Positions 45,706 to 58,215 of a DNA stretch of 64,000 bases are shown here, one piece after another. The translations under genes and the position numbers were made by a program. A model generated the notes under the pieces. That model had not been told where the DNA came from and did not search any database. It saw only the letters and a program-made list of their open reading frames with translations. Position 1 is the first letter of the stretch, and each line of letters opens with the position of its first letter. The stretch comes from Anisus vortex (lineage: Eukaryota; Mollusca; Gastropoda; Planorbidae): positions 46,679,715-46,743,714 of the forward strand of contig OX421497.1 in assembly GCA_949126835.1 (NCBI GenBank), in the 5' to 3' direction.

Positions 45706-48189
45706 GAAGTTTAAATAATTAAAAGTGAGGCACTATATAGTCACCAGTGTAGTTTTATAATGAACTTCTGTGAAAAGGTTTTACCACTGAATACATACAA
45801 ATGACAGTCGTGCAAGTTAAAGAGTTTTTGATTATTTTTTTTACACTTCCTCATAACAACCTGAGTAACAGAAAACCTGCCTGGGTTCCATCACAAATAA
45901 TTTTGTCCAAGTCAGGTTATTCCTCCAAAATAACAATAAATTTAATCAGATATTTAAAAAATAATTCAATTTAATAAGTGGGGTTTTAAAAGTTTCTGGT
46001 TCTAGATAAGTTTCTTCAGAACTTCTGGTCAAAAATGTAAGATGACCATGCACACAAATACACAAAGAAATGTTCAATTTGTCTGAGCCAATCCAATAGA
46101 AGACATTTAATGTAAATATTATAGAGAAGTGTAAAAGCCTTCTATTGTTTATATTTTTCTGAGTTAACAATTATAATAAACATAAAATAAGGGAGGTAGT
46201 GCACAAATAATAAAGCAAATATTTCTTCTACTACACAGGATTACAAGTCAAGGCTAATTGACTAGAATTATAACATTCTACTTTTGGATATGAGCAATAT
46301 AAACCGAAAAAAAATGTGTATACTTTGTACAATTTAGAAGTTATATTGAAATAAAAGTTTTTCACAATAATAATGTTGTACCCTAAAAGGTATTTTCCAA
46401 CCAGGACTTTAATTATACAAGTCCTTCATGCCATTTTTAATGCATAGGATTTAGTGGCGAGTTTATTTTTTATTTCCAACTGTAGGCATATGTGTACTAT
46501 CTACAGGCACATAACAGTATAATCTAGACCTATAGCCTATAGTTTTCAACAAAATTGAAACAAACTTAAATTGTTTAAATGTAAAAAAAAAATATTTCAC
46601 ATTTAATATATAGGCTACACGATAGCCCAACAAAGCTGCCATTTTGTCAGCATGGCACTGCAAACGTTACCTCTAGCCACTTTATGACACCTGGGTTCAA
46701 AATTACTGAGTTTTGTTAAAATAATTACAAAAAAGATAACTTTCAACATTTTGGTTGATTTTTTAATGCTATTTTGCTTTTGGCATGTTTCACAATAAGG
46801 ATTTCAGGAGTTCCCATTTTTGTTTTTATGTTGTTTTTTTTTTTAAATAATGTTAAGCTATAGTATAGTATTATATGTCATTTTAAAGCCTACTAGCCCA
46901 GGAATCGAAATATGACATTTTAAAAGTCAGCTGATATTCCAATATTTTATAATTAATTAATTAATAATTTTAAAATCTGGAAAATCTGCCTGTCAAGAAG
47001 TTGCAGAGGCGACAAAATGAGTTCGACTAAACAACAGCAAAAAAGCATTAAAACACACAATATTGTTGAAATGAATACTTTTATGACAAATAAACTCACA
47101 AAACGAAAAAATATCAGTGTTTGTGTTGTGTTTTATTATCTTTTACAATAAAACGTGATTTTGCACTTAGCCGTCTGAAAGTCTAGGACTACCGAAGTAG
47201 CCGCCATACTGTCAAAATGGCGGCTATCGTGGACATGTGTGTTAAAAGCGAAATAAAGTATTTTTTACGTTTAAACCACAATAGTTTGTGTAAATTTTGT
47301 TTAAAACTCTAAAAAATTATATTTTGTTACCGTAGATAGAACACAAATAGTCGCAAATCGGAAAAAAAATGTGTTAATTGTATTTTAGATAAATTATAAT
47401 ACTCTTTCGACATCGATTAAACGTTTCAAAAAGCGTATGTTATCCACCAAATGGAGTTAAAAAATAAAAAAAATTAAAATCCTTTTTTTACTAACTCAAA
47501 AAGTGCATCAAATGGAATTTTTAAGCTATCCGATCGGATTTACATTCTAAAATTCGCATGTGTGCATTTAAATTGACCGTAATCTTGAATCTTGTTTTGA
47601 CAGCGAACGTTATATTTCTTCGTCAGAAGCCTTTTTTGTACTAATCAATTTTCATTTATTTACTAATAAAATGAATTTTTCAGCTAAATATTTAAAACAA
47701 ACTGTTTTTATGAAAAGAAATACATTTCTGATTAAAATTAAAAGAGTTTTACGAAATTACATAGATAAATATTATTTTAGATCTAGTTTTAGACTTAGTG
47801 TCGGCGACGGAAAAAATAACACCAATAATAGGCAGTAAAAATTAGGGCTTTTTAAAACATTTTTTTTTTAAAAGATGAACATTTTTGTGTGCTTCTAATG
47901 GTGGCCTAGGGAAAATTAACATGTTTATGAATGTTAAACATTAAAAAAACTTTATGGGCTCTCTAGATTATGTAACGTTCCAGGGTGTTTAAATTAATAT
48001 AAACAACACAATAACATTTATATAATTAAAACATACAATACTGATGGAGCTGATACTTTATGGCTTTATGGACATATAAAAACATATAAAAGTAAAAAAA
48101 ACAGCATTTTGATTTTGTATCAACAATTTTGATTTTTTAAATAAACAAAAAATCTCCATCATTTGGTTACCATTTGGTGAAACCTGCCT
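45706..48189. other. AT-rich DNA, no gene recognised
   Basis: 47190-47232 carries an inverted pair AGCCGCCAT...ATGGCGGCT around TACTGTCAAA. Otherwise plain AT-rich sequence. Confidence 0.4.
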
Positions 48190-48372
48190 TATGCGGGCAT
48201 TCGGGCATGGAATGGGTTGCCTGAACAAGCAAGGAAAACCAGTAACTTAACATCATTTAAAACATTAATAAAAATGCAAGACTAGACTCGGACCACGGAT
48301 GAGCGTAGGACGCAATAATCTTCTTTATAGAAGGAGCGTCTGTAATGTAGCCTATAAAAAGATAAGATAAGA
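48190..48372 (+). mobile_element. LINE-A 3' terminal fragment
   Basis: Matches the end of LINE-A: GGCATTCGGGCATGG (RT tail), then the 3' UTR with GGACGCAATAATCTTC, TTTATAGAAGGAGCGTC and a terminal AAAGATAAGATAAG. Confidence 0.85.
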
Positions 48373-49654
48373 AACATGCCTCAAACTGCCTGGCCTGAGG
48401 AAAAACTGACATCACATTGTCATTACTTCAATTTCATTACACTTGACACTCAGAGTCATTGTGATTGTGAAAAGATGGAAGCAAACGATAGGCCTGCCCT
48501 GATTATCCTGATAAGCTATAAAAAAATAATTCGGATAAGTGACATAAGTTGGATATATTTTAGTTAAAAGAATTTTAGCAGGGCCTATTACTATTACTAT
48601 TGGATTTAGATGTAGATGTATTGACACTTCTAGGCCTGATTGACTGAATTGTTTTTTTGTTATATTTATTTTATGGACCTTTGAGGCTTTGACTTTGCCC
48701 TTTGAGGCCTTTGAAATTCATAATTCATGATTCATGGGCACCAAAACAATCGTCCGCTGCACCAGCTTCTTCTCGGCCATAGACAGTAAATTAGTCTGTT
48801 GGTAGATGAATCAACTTGATAAAAGTCCACAATCACAAAAAAGCAATAGCCTACCGAGAGTTAGCAGTAATATTTATATAGACTAGATCTAGATCTAGAC
48901 TAGATCTAGAGTCCACCGAGAGTTAGCAGAGTCGTCGAGTAGTCGAGTAGAGTAGATGAGTAGAGAAATAGAGACAGGAAAAACTTGAAAAAGCAGTTTT
49001 TATATTTCTCAAGAAATGTATTAGGTAGTAAATGAACATAAAGATAACTGCAGTGATTAAACTATTCTAACTACTCACCAAACGTGCTTACATATAAAAT
49101 CATGTTTCATTAAATGGGAATGTAAATAAACTCCAAGACTAATCAAAATAGGAAGTGTTAGAAAAAATGGCGACAATCTCATAGCCCGAACGTAAATACA
49201 CGAGAATACAGAACGTGCTATTCGAATTTCGGATTTTAAAAAAAATTGCCCACAGGTTTATCAACCTCAAGCCTACTGCCTGTATGATATATCTATATAT
49301 AGGCCTACAGTAGCGAAGCCAGGGGAGAGCGGCCGCTCCCCCTACGACCATTTTCTAAAAAGAAAAAAAAGGGTCTTTTCTGGAAAAAAAATTAATTAAT
49401 AATTTTAACAAGCCACGAAACCACAATTTATGCTGTTTCTAATTTTTTTTCTTTAAATTGCATTTCAACAATTTAATTTTTTACAATCATTTTGAATCAT
49501 TCAGCGTGCCAACAGCGTGAAAGTCAAACTGATTATCTATATTATTTTTATAAGACAATTTATTTAGTGCCATAGCAAGACCAAAACCAAAAGAAATGGA
49601 GCGTAATAGAGAAAATCATTAAAGCGTTTTATATTTAATAACAAAAATTTTTAA

Positions 49655-49755
49655 AATCGTATCTTATCTTATACATTACAGACGTTCCTTCTATAAAGAA
49701 GATTATTGCGTCCTACGCTCATCCGTGGTCCGAGTCTAGTCTTGCATTTTTATTC
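49655..49755 (-). mobile_element. LINE-A 3' terminal fragment
   Basis: Reverse complement of the LINE-A 3' UTR: ATCTTATCTTATAC, then GACGTTCCTTCTATAAAGAAG, ending in TCTAGTCTTGCATTTTTA. It has only the last 100 bp. Confidence 0.8.
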
Positions 49756-49944
49756 GTAGCTAATAACAATAATAATAATAATAACAGTAGGGCCTATAGC
49801 GCTGCCAACAAACATAATGTAGGCTAAGCTCAGAGTGCATTTAACATACAACTAAGAACACGAACAATAGGCTACTCTAGGCTAGGAGACAAAACACAAT
49901 TGCATTACTCAATTTACACATTAGATCTAATAGTTATCAACATT

Positions 49945-50130
49945 TGAATTTAGTTGTCAAAAAATTATTCTAGTAATAGATAAAATCCGAAGAGAACATT
50001 TGTCAAGAAATTATTCTAGTAATAGATATAACCCGAAGAGATTATTAAATTTGTCAAGAAATTATTCTAGTAATAGATATAACCCGAAGAGGATATTAAA
50101 TTTGTCAAGAAATTATTCTAGCAATACTTT
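49945..50130. repeat. about 50-60-bp array, 4 units
   Basis: Unit includes TTGTCAAGAAATTATTCTAG, TAATAGATATAACCCGAAG. Confidence 0.85.
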
Positions 50131-50553
50131 TTTTTTCCATTAGGAGGCGCGTCGGATTCTTACATCCTTGCCCCTCCTTTGGGTAAGTTTTGATGAGAGC
50201 CGTAGCTCGGGGGTGACTAAGGCTTCCCACACCTGTGTGAAAAATCTAATCACACTAGGCGGAGAAGATCTACACGAAATGAATATATTATAATGAATTT
50301 GCAATTTATAGGAAAAGATACGTTATAATTGTACAAACTGGGTAGTTATTTTAATGTTTTAAAATGTACATGTATATTCTTTAGTCATAAAATATCTATA
50401 TAACTTTCAACTATTTTGTGTAATTTGATCATTTTAGAGTTGTGAATTGTAAGCCATTATTATTAATGTAAAGAATACTGGATAATTATCTCCCTTCAAA
50501 TATCTCCAAATTTGATGCTAGTGATACCAAACGAGTTAATTGTTTTAACATAG

Positions 50554-51057
50554 AGCTTAAGCAGTATCATGAAAAACAGGAATATCAGAATATGTACCAA
50601 AATGCGCATACTGAAGGGGTATGTTTGGTCTGTTCTTCTATATGGATGTGAATGTTGGACTATTGATAATGAAACAAGGAAAAGATTGGAGGCAGTAGAA
50701 ATGTGGTTTCTAAGAAGGATGATGAGAATATCATGGACTGAAAAGAAATCTAATGCAGAGGTGTTGAAAACAGCATGTACCTCAAGAGAACTCATTAACA
50801 CCATTAGGAATAGACAGATGAAATTTCTAGGACATATCTATAGGAAAAATGGTATAGAAAGACTGGCTTTGTGTGGGGAAAATATCTGGTAAGAGAGACA
50901 AGACAAAGGCTAACATATGTAGAAAGCCTGAACGAATGGGCCACGAACAACAACATAAGTAATAATAACTTTCTGCAAAAAGCTAACAACAGGAAAGAAT
51001 GGAGAGTCATGACCGCCGATGTCTGTTCCAGACCTGGCACGTAAAGAAGAAGAAGAA
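50554..51057 (+). mobile_element. 5'-truncated LINE, copy 2 of the 10.8-kb element
   Basis: Almost identical to 11207-11715 but truncated further (starts at AGCTTAAGCAGTATC). It carries a one-base insertion and a five-base deletion that shift the frame near 50875-50900. It ends in the same (GAA)n tail. AACATAG flanks it on both sides (50547-50553 and 51057-51063, the second overlapping the tail), a likely target-site duplication. Confidence 0.9.
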
Positions 51058-51072
51058 ACATAGATCTAACTA

Positions 51073-51979
51073 GTGAACTTCTGAAAATGCTCATCTATCT
51101 TAATTTTCCCTAAATTAGGGAAAGAGTTAAATGTTTTGAAATTGATTTCACATAAAGATATGCCCAGTTTCAACGCAAATCCATTCCAGTTCAAGCACTT
51201 TTCGACCCAGTCTTATAGATGGAAGTTTAACTTACTAAAACGTGTCGCCATGTCATTCAAAAACATCGGCTTCAACAGTCAGTTCTCCTCATTCAATAAC
51301 GGGTTTTTTTTCCATTAAGATACATCTTAATTGCTTCCAGACAAGAAAAGAATCTATCCAAGACTTTACCTATACTCCGTATGACTTTCTTCTGGAAGAG
51401 ACTTGAGAAACTATAAATTGACTATCTTAACAATAGATTCAATCACAGATTGCAAGTCCAATGACAAGAGCTTTGCATACAAACATTCCTGAACTAAAAC
51501 AGTCGACGTCCAGTTTGATTCCCATGTAGTTCGCCATGCGGCACCTACCAATTATGCTACATACGTTGTTTTCACTTGCATTAAAAAATATTCTTGTAGG
51601 TCTTTCGCGTGTCATTGAAAATCGTTCTGCGTGCCGAGTCTGGCACGCGTGTCTTAGGTTGCCGAACCCTGCTATAGAGCATTCGCGTTGAGTCTATAAT
51701 ACTTTTCGATACTAGATGTTCATCGCGAAAATGAGCAGTAGATGCAATCAATTTTGCAGAAATTCTCATCACTATTAGCTGCTAGAAAAAGAATCGTGAA
51801 TTGTTAAATAAACACTGCACTATTATAAAGTGTGTGTATCATGAGGCACAGGATTTTCTTATAACACTTGATACGTACGAATTCTTAGTTATTCTATTAA
51901 TCTGGAAAAATTGGTAAAAGTGGGGCCTTAACCCTAAAATTTCGCTCCCCCTAGCGTCAAAACCTGGCTACGCCACTGC
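51073..51979. mobile_element. second copy of the hAT-like element's right part
   Basis: Homologous to 14758-15675 over its length (from ACTTCTGAAAATGCTCATC to CTACGCCACTG), with small indels. The left terminus is not adjacent; a similar end (CAGTAGCGAAGCCAGGGG) lies at 49309, so the element may span 49309-51979 with nested LINE pieces, but no target duplication supports that. Confidence 0.7.
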
Positions 51980-52804
51980 CTATTATACGAATTTATCATA
52001 GAATGTGTAAGCCCAAAAGTTTTACATCATATAGTAATATATTCAAATAGGTCTGAATGTAATCATTACCACTCAATTTGTTTATATAGTTTGCCAATAT
52101 AGAAACACTTGGAAGTGTTCATGTAATTTTGTTGCCAACAAAGTTACTTTTTTTGTTGTAACAATTTAAATGTTTTAATATTGTAATGCATCTTTAATGA
52201 TTTAGAGTTTGCTTAACGGCTCTAAACTAAAAAAAACAAACTAAAAAAAATATTTTTTTTGTTTTACTGCCATTTCTATTCTACCTGTGTAGCTTATGTG
52301 TACTTTTTGTCTAGTATTTTTGGAGGTCTGGAGTGCACCCTTTTTGACAATATTCATGTAATTGTCATTTGTCATAAGTCTATTGTCATCTGTGAAACAG
52401 GATAGACAACTCTTTAAGTTTAAGCCTTTTTTTTTTTTTTTTGACAGCTGATCATCTCCCTTTTTTTCATGGGTGTGTGTATTGTTGTGATTGCATTGAG
52501 CCAATGAGTAAAAAAAATAATGATTTTTAATTACATTGTCCTGCAAGAACACCAAAAACAAAAGATTCTATTACATTTGTAGGCCTATATTTATGGCAGC
52601 ATAGTTTTATTTCTTATATTTCCAATTTTGGTTGTAGTAAACATCTATAGGCCTATTATGTTCAGAAATTACAATTACTCTTTGAGATTAAGCCTATTAA
52701 TGGTCTTTTTTTCTATTTTGCTTTTTGTTGTTGTTTTTTTGTTCTAAGAGTGTATAGACTGAGCATTTCTAAAAGATACTATGTATATAAAGAATATATA
52801 AAGT
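51980..52804. other. AT-rich DNA, nothing recognised
   Basis: Contains poly-T and poly-A runs only; no gene or clear repeat. Confidence 0.4.
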
Positions 52805-53345
52805 GACATATCACATTATAGTAAGACCTATACTGGATTATGCTTCTGTTTGGGACCCGCCAATTAAAGAAAACATAAAAAATTAGAACAAATTCAGAAA
52901 AGAGCTGCAGGGTTCATTACTAGCGAATATTCACAACTGACAAGAGTAGCCTAACTCTAACATTGATAGTTAAGTCACTAAACCTAGAAACACTAGAGGA
53001 CACAAGGGCGAAGAGTAAAGAAGTAATGGTATACAATGCATTAAATTATAATTTAGAAAAAGGCCTAGGCTACAACACAAAGACAGTCTGTACCAATCCT
53101 CAGTTAAACGTAAGGACAAAAACAATTTCCTTATCCCTTATGCGAGAGCAAATGAATATAATAGGCCTAAGTACTCTTTCTTGCCGAGTGGCATCCGGCA
53201 AGGAATGGGTTGTCTGAGCAAACCATGAAAACCAGTAGCTTAACATCGTTTAAAACATTAATAGAAATACAGGATTAGACTCAAACCACGGATGTGCGTA
53301 GGACGCAATAATCTTCTTTATAGAAGGAGCGTCTGTAAAGTAGCA
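52805..53345 (+). mobile_element. LINE-A 3' fragment (CR1/L2/Jockey-like RT tail)
   Basis: Contains the RT C-terminal motif RPILDYASVWDP and an EQIQKRAAGFIT segment, broken by stops and frameshifts. The 3' UTR ends in the stretch with CTTCTTTATAGAAGGAGCGTC. Same family as 57440-58215, 48190-48372 and shorter tails at 16760, 6810, 5025 and 49655. Not functional. Confidence 0.85.
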
Positions 53346-53984
53346 TAAATAGCCTTAATTTGAAAAAAAAATGATTTATATGATAATACTATATAACACG
53401 ATGGAATTAAGGCTTATCTTACCATATAATAGGGCAACAATGGTAAAAAGTAAAAACATTAGACTGCAAGTAAAATAAAGACAAAGAAAAAACAACAAAA
53501 CTCCAGTAATGAACGATTCTTTAATAATTATTGACAAAAATAATTTCATTATAATAGGCCTACCATTAAACTTACAATAGATACATTTTTAAAAAGTAAG
53601 CATAAACACAACAAAGCCTATAAGTTACAAGCCTACACAAATGTAATGTTGATGACAAGACGATCCAGCTGCTAATCTACCAATGTATAGCCAAGAATCA
53701 CAATCTCTCTAAGGATATCCGAAATTGCATTTGGCAACACTAATAGTACTCTTTGTGATTAAAAATTAAAAACGATGTTTAAATAGTAGCCTAGTAGCAA
53801 CCTACTACAAATTTGAATTTTTCATTTCTAGTTTAATTAGACCGCAATTTATATCGGCTCTAACATAAGGCATAAGTGCCGCATAAGGCTATTAAGTAGT
53901 TTTCATGTTGACCTAAGCTTGCACCAATGAAATAAAATTTTAAAAGGTAAGGTGTCAACTATCTACAAATATCTATTCATGATC
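53346..53984. other. AT-rich DNA, nothing recognised
   Basis: Between two LINE fragments; no gene or clear repeat. Confidence 0.4.
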
Positions 53985-54215
53985 AGATGAAGTCGCAGTG
54001 GTCGGCTTCTTCTTTCAATGATAAATCAATGATAATCAATCCAATGTCAATATGATATCAATAATATGTCAACAAGAGCAAAACACAGAGAGATTGAGTA
54101 ACTCTTTTGTACCACTGTCAGTGCGATAGACTCACCAGGGCCAGTCAGCCAGAATAACAAAAGCTGACTCCCAAATGATACATTTTCTAGTATGATAAAT
54201 GCCTAACTGAACTAA
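53985..54215 (+). mobile_element. LINE-B 3' fragment, second copy
   Basis: Shares GTGGTCGGCTTCTT, AGAGAGATTGAGTAACTC and AAAGCTGACTCCCAAATG with 42205-42590. It ends just before the 6.2-kb element, without the repeated tail. Confidence 0.6.
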
Positions 54216-54231
54216 ATTTAAATGATATAAT

Positions 54232-54895
54232 GGTTTACCTGCGTTAGCCCACGAGTTTTTTGGTTCTGTATGAAAATTTTTTAAAGATTCATGCCCAATT
54301 CGCACGAATCAAGTCATTATATGCCTCGCAAACGATATTTAGACTTAGAAAAAAAATATTTTTGAACGCGATTTTTTACTACTAATGTAGACTAAACAAC
54401 GCCATCTTGGCCTGTGACGTCACGGGGGAGTAGCGGACTCAATCCGCCATTTTGTGCTAAAAGGTCACAGGTCAAGGGTTACCATGCCGCTTTAGTATGT
54501 GACGTCATGGGAGAGGGGGTTCCCTTGAATCTACATTGTGATTTAATTAGGTCAACGAGTTAAGGCTAAATTAAAAGTTTAAAACGTTTGCAAGGCATAT
54601 TAATTGATTTGATTCGTGCTGCATGCTTCTTTAGGTAAAAATCCTTCATACAGAACCATGCTACTTGTTTAAAAAAAAGTATTTAAAACACATTCCTACC
54701 TTGAAGTGGGGAAGCTTGTCCATTTTTTTCTCTGTACACTTACACACTTCAAGCTGCGATCGCTTAATTAACACATTCAGATTTGGCGGTATTTATTATA
54801 TGAATATGACGATACACTGGCACAGACATTTGAAACTTTGCATTTCCGCGGTATTTTAATTGAGTGGATTTATTGTGATTAAAAGTGACGTAGTA
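54232..54895 (+). repeat. left terminal inverted repeat of the 6.2-kb element
   Basis: Contains two TGACGTCA palindromes (near 54416 and 54500), an AATCCGCCATTTTGTG block (an inverted AAAATGGCGG motif) and a section matching TTAATTAAGCGATC on the other arm. Confidence 0.85.
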
Positions 54896-55427
54896 TTTAT
54901 ATTTGCAAGGAAGAGGGAAGACAATGTGGTCCCACACAATGTATTGAAAGCTATATTATAATACTATAATAATAACACTATATTATAGGCTAATCGTTAT
55001 AGGTAGGCCTACCGGCATAAACATTGGGGAGGAGGCAAGGGTTTACCAAGGCAAGTGCTCCCCTACCTTACCAGACCCCATTTTTTTCCCAAAAACGGTG
55101 ATGTTTTATATAGTTTTTTAATGGAAATATAATAACTCAATTATTTATAGTTAAATAGAGCATGTTGGCTAACGTATGTTAATGTTAGCAGCTGGTGTGT
55201 TTGAAGGGAGGAGCTGGGAAACAATGTCCACCCCCCCCCCCCAACTTTTCCACTTCCAACACCATTCTCTCACTTGCTGCCAATACCTACTAGTGCCTAT
55301 TATTAGGTGTCCGGTTTTTTAGTGCAGGTATTTCAACAGACCACCGGGTATGAAAAAAACACATTTAAAAAAAACGGACATGTTTAAAATTATATCCAAT
55401 TTTCCCATGTGCTGGATACCCTTTAAG

Positions 55428-55580
55428 TAGGGTTGCCATATCTATCTGAGACCTCGTCGGGACACTCTGAGATGGGGGTGTAAAAATGAAGTAAAATACT
55501 ATTTATTTAGAACACAATTACATGGAAGGTCCATAACGGAACGGTGACGGACCGGTATATCGGTACGGATGGCAACCCTA
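55428..55580. mobile_element. 153-bp MITE with TAGGGTTGCC ends
   Basis: Inverted ends TAGGGTTGCC and GGCAACCCTA. Flanks CCTTTAAG and CCTGTAAG match at 7 of 8 positions, consistent with a hAT-like target duplication. A related, larger copy with degenerate ends lies at about 56866-57216 (shared GGGACACTCTGAGATGGGG and GGTCCATAACGG). Confidence 0.75.
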
Positions 55581-55689
55581 CCTGTAAGGGAAGTATGAGG
55601 AGTCCGGTAGGCCTATATTTGGAGGGTGTTAGGTACTTTGTGAAAAGGTGTTTTGCAAACCTACCAACTACGGTAATTTTTTTAATCAA

Positions 55690-55880
55690 CTTTTTTTATT
55701 TTGTTATATACATGGGATAGGGCTATATACATGTAATGGCGTTATATACATGGGATAGGGCTATATACATGTAATGGCGTTATATACATGGGATAGGGCT
55801 ATATACATGTAATGGCGTTATATACATGGGATAGGGCTATATACATGTAATGGCGTTAAAAAGGCTACATGAGATAGGGC
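55690..55880. repeat. 38-bp tandem array
   Basis: Four near-perfect units of TTATATACATGGGATAGGG plus CTATATACATGTAATGGCG, then degenerate copies to about 56010. Confidence 0.9.
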
Positions 55881-56239
55881 TTTATACATGGAATGGGGTT
55901 ATATACATGGGATAGTGCTATGGTCCATACATGGGCTGGGGATTGGGATATACACATGGGAAAGAATTATACATGAGATAGAGGTATATACAAGGCATAG
56001 AAATATATACATGGGATTGGAGTATATTGAAAGTGAAAAGTTTGATTTAAAACATATTAACTTTGATAACCACTAAAAGGTTTTGCCAAACAATAGAGGG
56101 GTAAAAGGGACATAAGATTAACTCCTAGAAACCTAGTGGAAAACGGCCAAATGGTCAGACAAATGCTGACATGATTAGATGATGGCACCGAGACAAAGAG
56201 AAAAAAAAAGCAGCAGAAAGGCCTGTATCTAGGTGGAGT

Positions 56240-56860
56240 TGTAAGGTCTCATAAAAAACGGACGTCCAGGGCGTAACGTTAGGATTGAGCTCAGGGCGCA
56301 CTCCCAATCTCTGTCCGGGCTACAGCCACCCCACGACACGCCGAAGGCGTGGCGTGTAACAGTAAGGATTCCGCAGCAAGCGATTGTTCACTGCGGTTCC
56401 CCTATGGATCATTATCGTGGTGGCTCGCCCGTATATCTGCAATGTCACCCGGTAACACAAATCCTATACTATAGGTACGGACATCCAGGCACCGGGTGGT
56501 TCTGAGACGGGTTGCTGTGTCCATTGCTTCCTCCCCACCGAGACCACGTGGCCTCTCGGTAGTGCAATGGGACTCGGACCCACAGTGGGAGCTGCCCCCA
56601 ATGCGTTCGCCCTCCGGTGTAATCTTAATGGGATCGAATCGGCGGCTTACACACTTCGCCAGTCTTTGAGGCCCATGGGTACAGAAGTGTGTGTCTAGGT
56701 GGAAGGTGGTGCAAGTCCACTTCTGACTTCTGTACCCATGACCTCAACACTGAAAACCACCGATACGCTCCCATCAATAGTAAACAGGTGGGCTAATGCA
56801 CGGTGGACAGCCCCTATTGCTACTATTGCATTTAGTAGGCCTATTGCTTCAACCGTCCAA
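56240..56860. other. unidentified GC-rich segment
   Basis: Markedly more GC-rich than its surroundings, CpG-containing, inside the 6.2-kb element. It includes an inverted pair around GTACAGAAGTGTGTG and TTCTGACTTCTGTACCC (56680-56740). No coding frame of note. It could be a retroelement 5' UTR or other promoter-like part; not recognised. Confidence 0.35.
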
Positions 56861-57439
56861 TCTTGGTTGCCATGTCTAGCTGGGACGGGACACTCTGAGA
56901 TGGGGTGTAGAAATGAAGTCTGATATTTTCTCGAATGATGGCGCTAGATATCTAGAAGGTGCTTGCATCGTCGATACAGGATACGCAACAGGTAACGCCA
57001 TCTGTGAGACGACCATGTCAATATATAAATAAAACTAACTGAGGCTGCATTTAGGCCTGCATGTTGCGCTAACAGATGGCGTTACTTCAGTACTTAAGCC
57101 AAGGTCTTAACAGTATTTTGCAAAATCGGGAAACCATTGGGTCTTGCCGGGATGTCGGGACAAGAAGGTCCATAACGGTGACGGTCCCGATATATCGGGA
57201 CGGATGGCGACCCTAGTTAGGCGGCTTCTTGCTCGCAAAAGAAATATCGGTATCACGACAGAATTCGTCTACACAAATTTCGACCACGACCATTCGTTCA
57301 ACTCATCTAACGACACTTTGTCAATCGAAACATTTCCTCTAGATCTATCAGTCGCGTCGTCTACCGTGACATTTTGTCTAACAGAAACTTCCCCTTACCA
57401 CGATACTTCGTCTAGCAGACAATTCGTCTCTCAAGCATT

Positions 57440-58215
57440 TATCCATATCCATGTTGGCTTATATATTAATTCCCCAATTGACAAGAGTAACACCATTAGT
57501 AAAATCACTAAACCTAGAAACACTAGAGGACAGAAGGGCAAAGGGTAAAGAAGTAATAATACATAAGGCATTAAGCTCTAATTTAGAAATACAACCCAAT
57601 AACAACCTGTTGCAAAGCTCAGATAAATATAAAGACAAAAACACTTTTCTTGTCCCTTATGTGAGAACAAATGCATATAAGTACTATTTCTTTCCGAGTG
57701 GCATTCGGGCATGGAATGCGTTGCCTGAAAAAAGTAAAGTATCCCGTCGGACCAAATTGATCCATAGGGCCGGTGAAGCAGCGTTCACCAGTTTCCGTGG
57801 CCACGGCATACTAAGTGATTGTGTGGCCAGCACTATGCACATCCTGGAAAAAATCGGGCATGGAATGCGTTGCCTGAAAAAAGTAAAGTATCCCGTCGGA
57901 CCAAATTGATCCATAGGGCCGGTGAAGCAGCGTTCACCAGTTTCCGTGGCCACGGCATACTAAGTGATTGTGTGGCCAGCACTATGCACATCCTGGAAAA
58001 AATCCTAGCCTGCACCAGGATTCGAACCCAGGACCCTTGGATCGCCAGTCGAACGCGCTGCCGCTCGGCAACCGTGCCCCTTAATGGGGTGCCTGAACAA
58101 ACCAGGAAAACCAGTAACTTAACATCATTTAAAGCATTAATAAAAATTAAAGACTAGACTCGGACCACGGATGAGCGTAGGACGCAATAATCTTCTTTAT
58201 AGAAGGAGTGTCTGT
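57440..58215 (+). mobile_element. LINE-A 3' fragment interrupted by SINE-1
   Basis: Frame 57451 onward encodes the RT tail (SLNLETLEDRRAKGKEV, then FFPSGIRAWNALPE). A minus-strand SINE-1 is inserted at the AWNALPE codons, after which the LINE resumes (GTGCCTGAACAAACC at 58088) and ends with the usual 3' tail TTCTTTATAGAAGGAGTGTC. The target duplication is about 15 bp with two mismatches (AATGCGTTGCCTGAA and AATGGGGTGCCTGAA). Confidence 0.85.
57730..58085 (-). repeat. SINE-1 copy with internal tandem duplication
   Basis: Minus-strand tRNA-headed SINE. Head at 58085-58010 with A box TTGCCGAGCGG and perfect B box GGTTCGAATCC. A 148-bp segment spanning the LINE/SINE junction (57708-57855) is repeated without a visible difference at 57856-58003, so part of the SINE and its LINE flank appear twice. 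Confidence 0.88.

Noticed and set aside
49309..51979. One 2.7-kb hAT-like element
   Set aside because: Ends look alike, but the flanking 8-mers (TAGGCCTA and CCTATTAT) do not match, so the span is not supported as a single insertion.
57619..57953. Minus-strand proteins starting MATETGERCF
   Set aside because: They are translations of the SINE-1 body (also at 4940 and 27332), explained by the tRNA-headed repeat.
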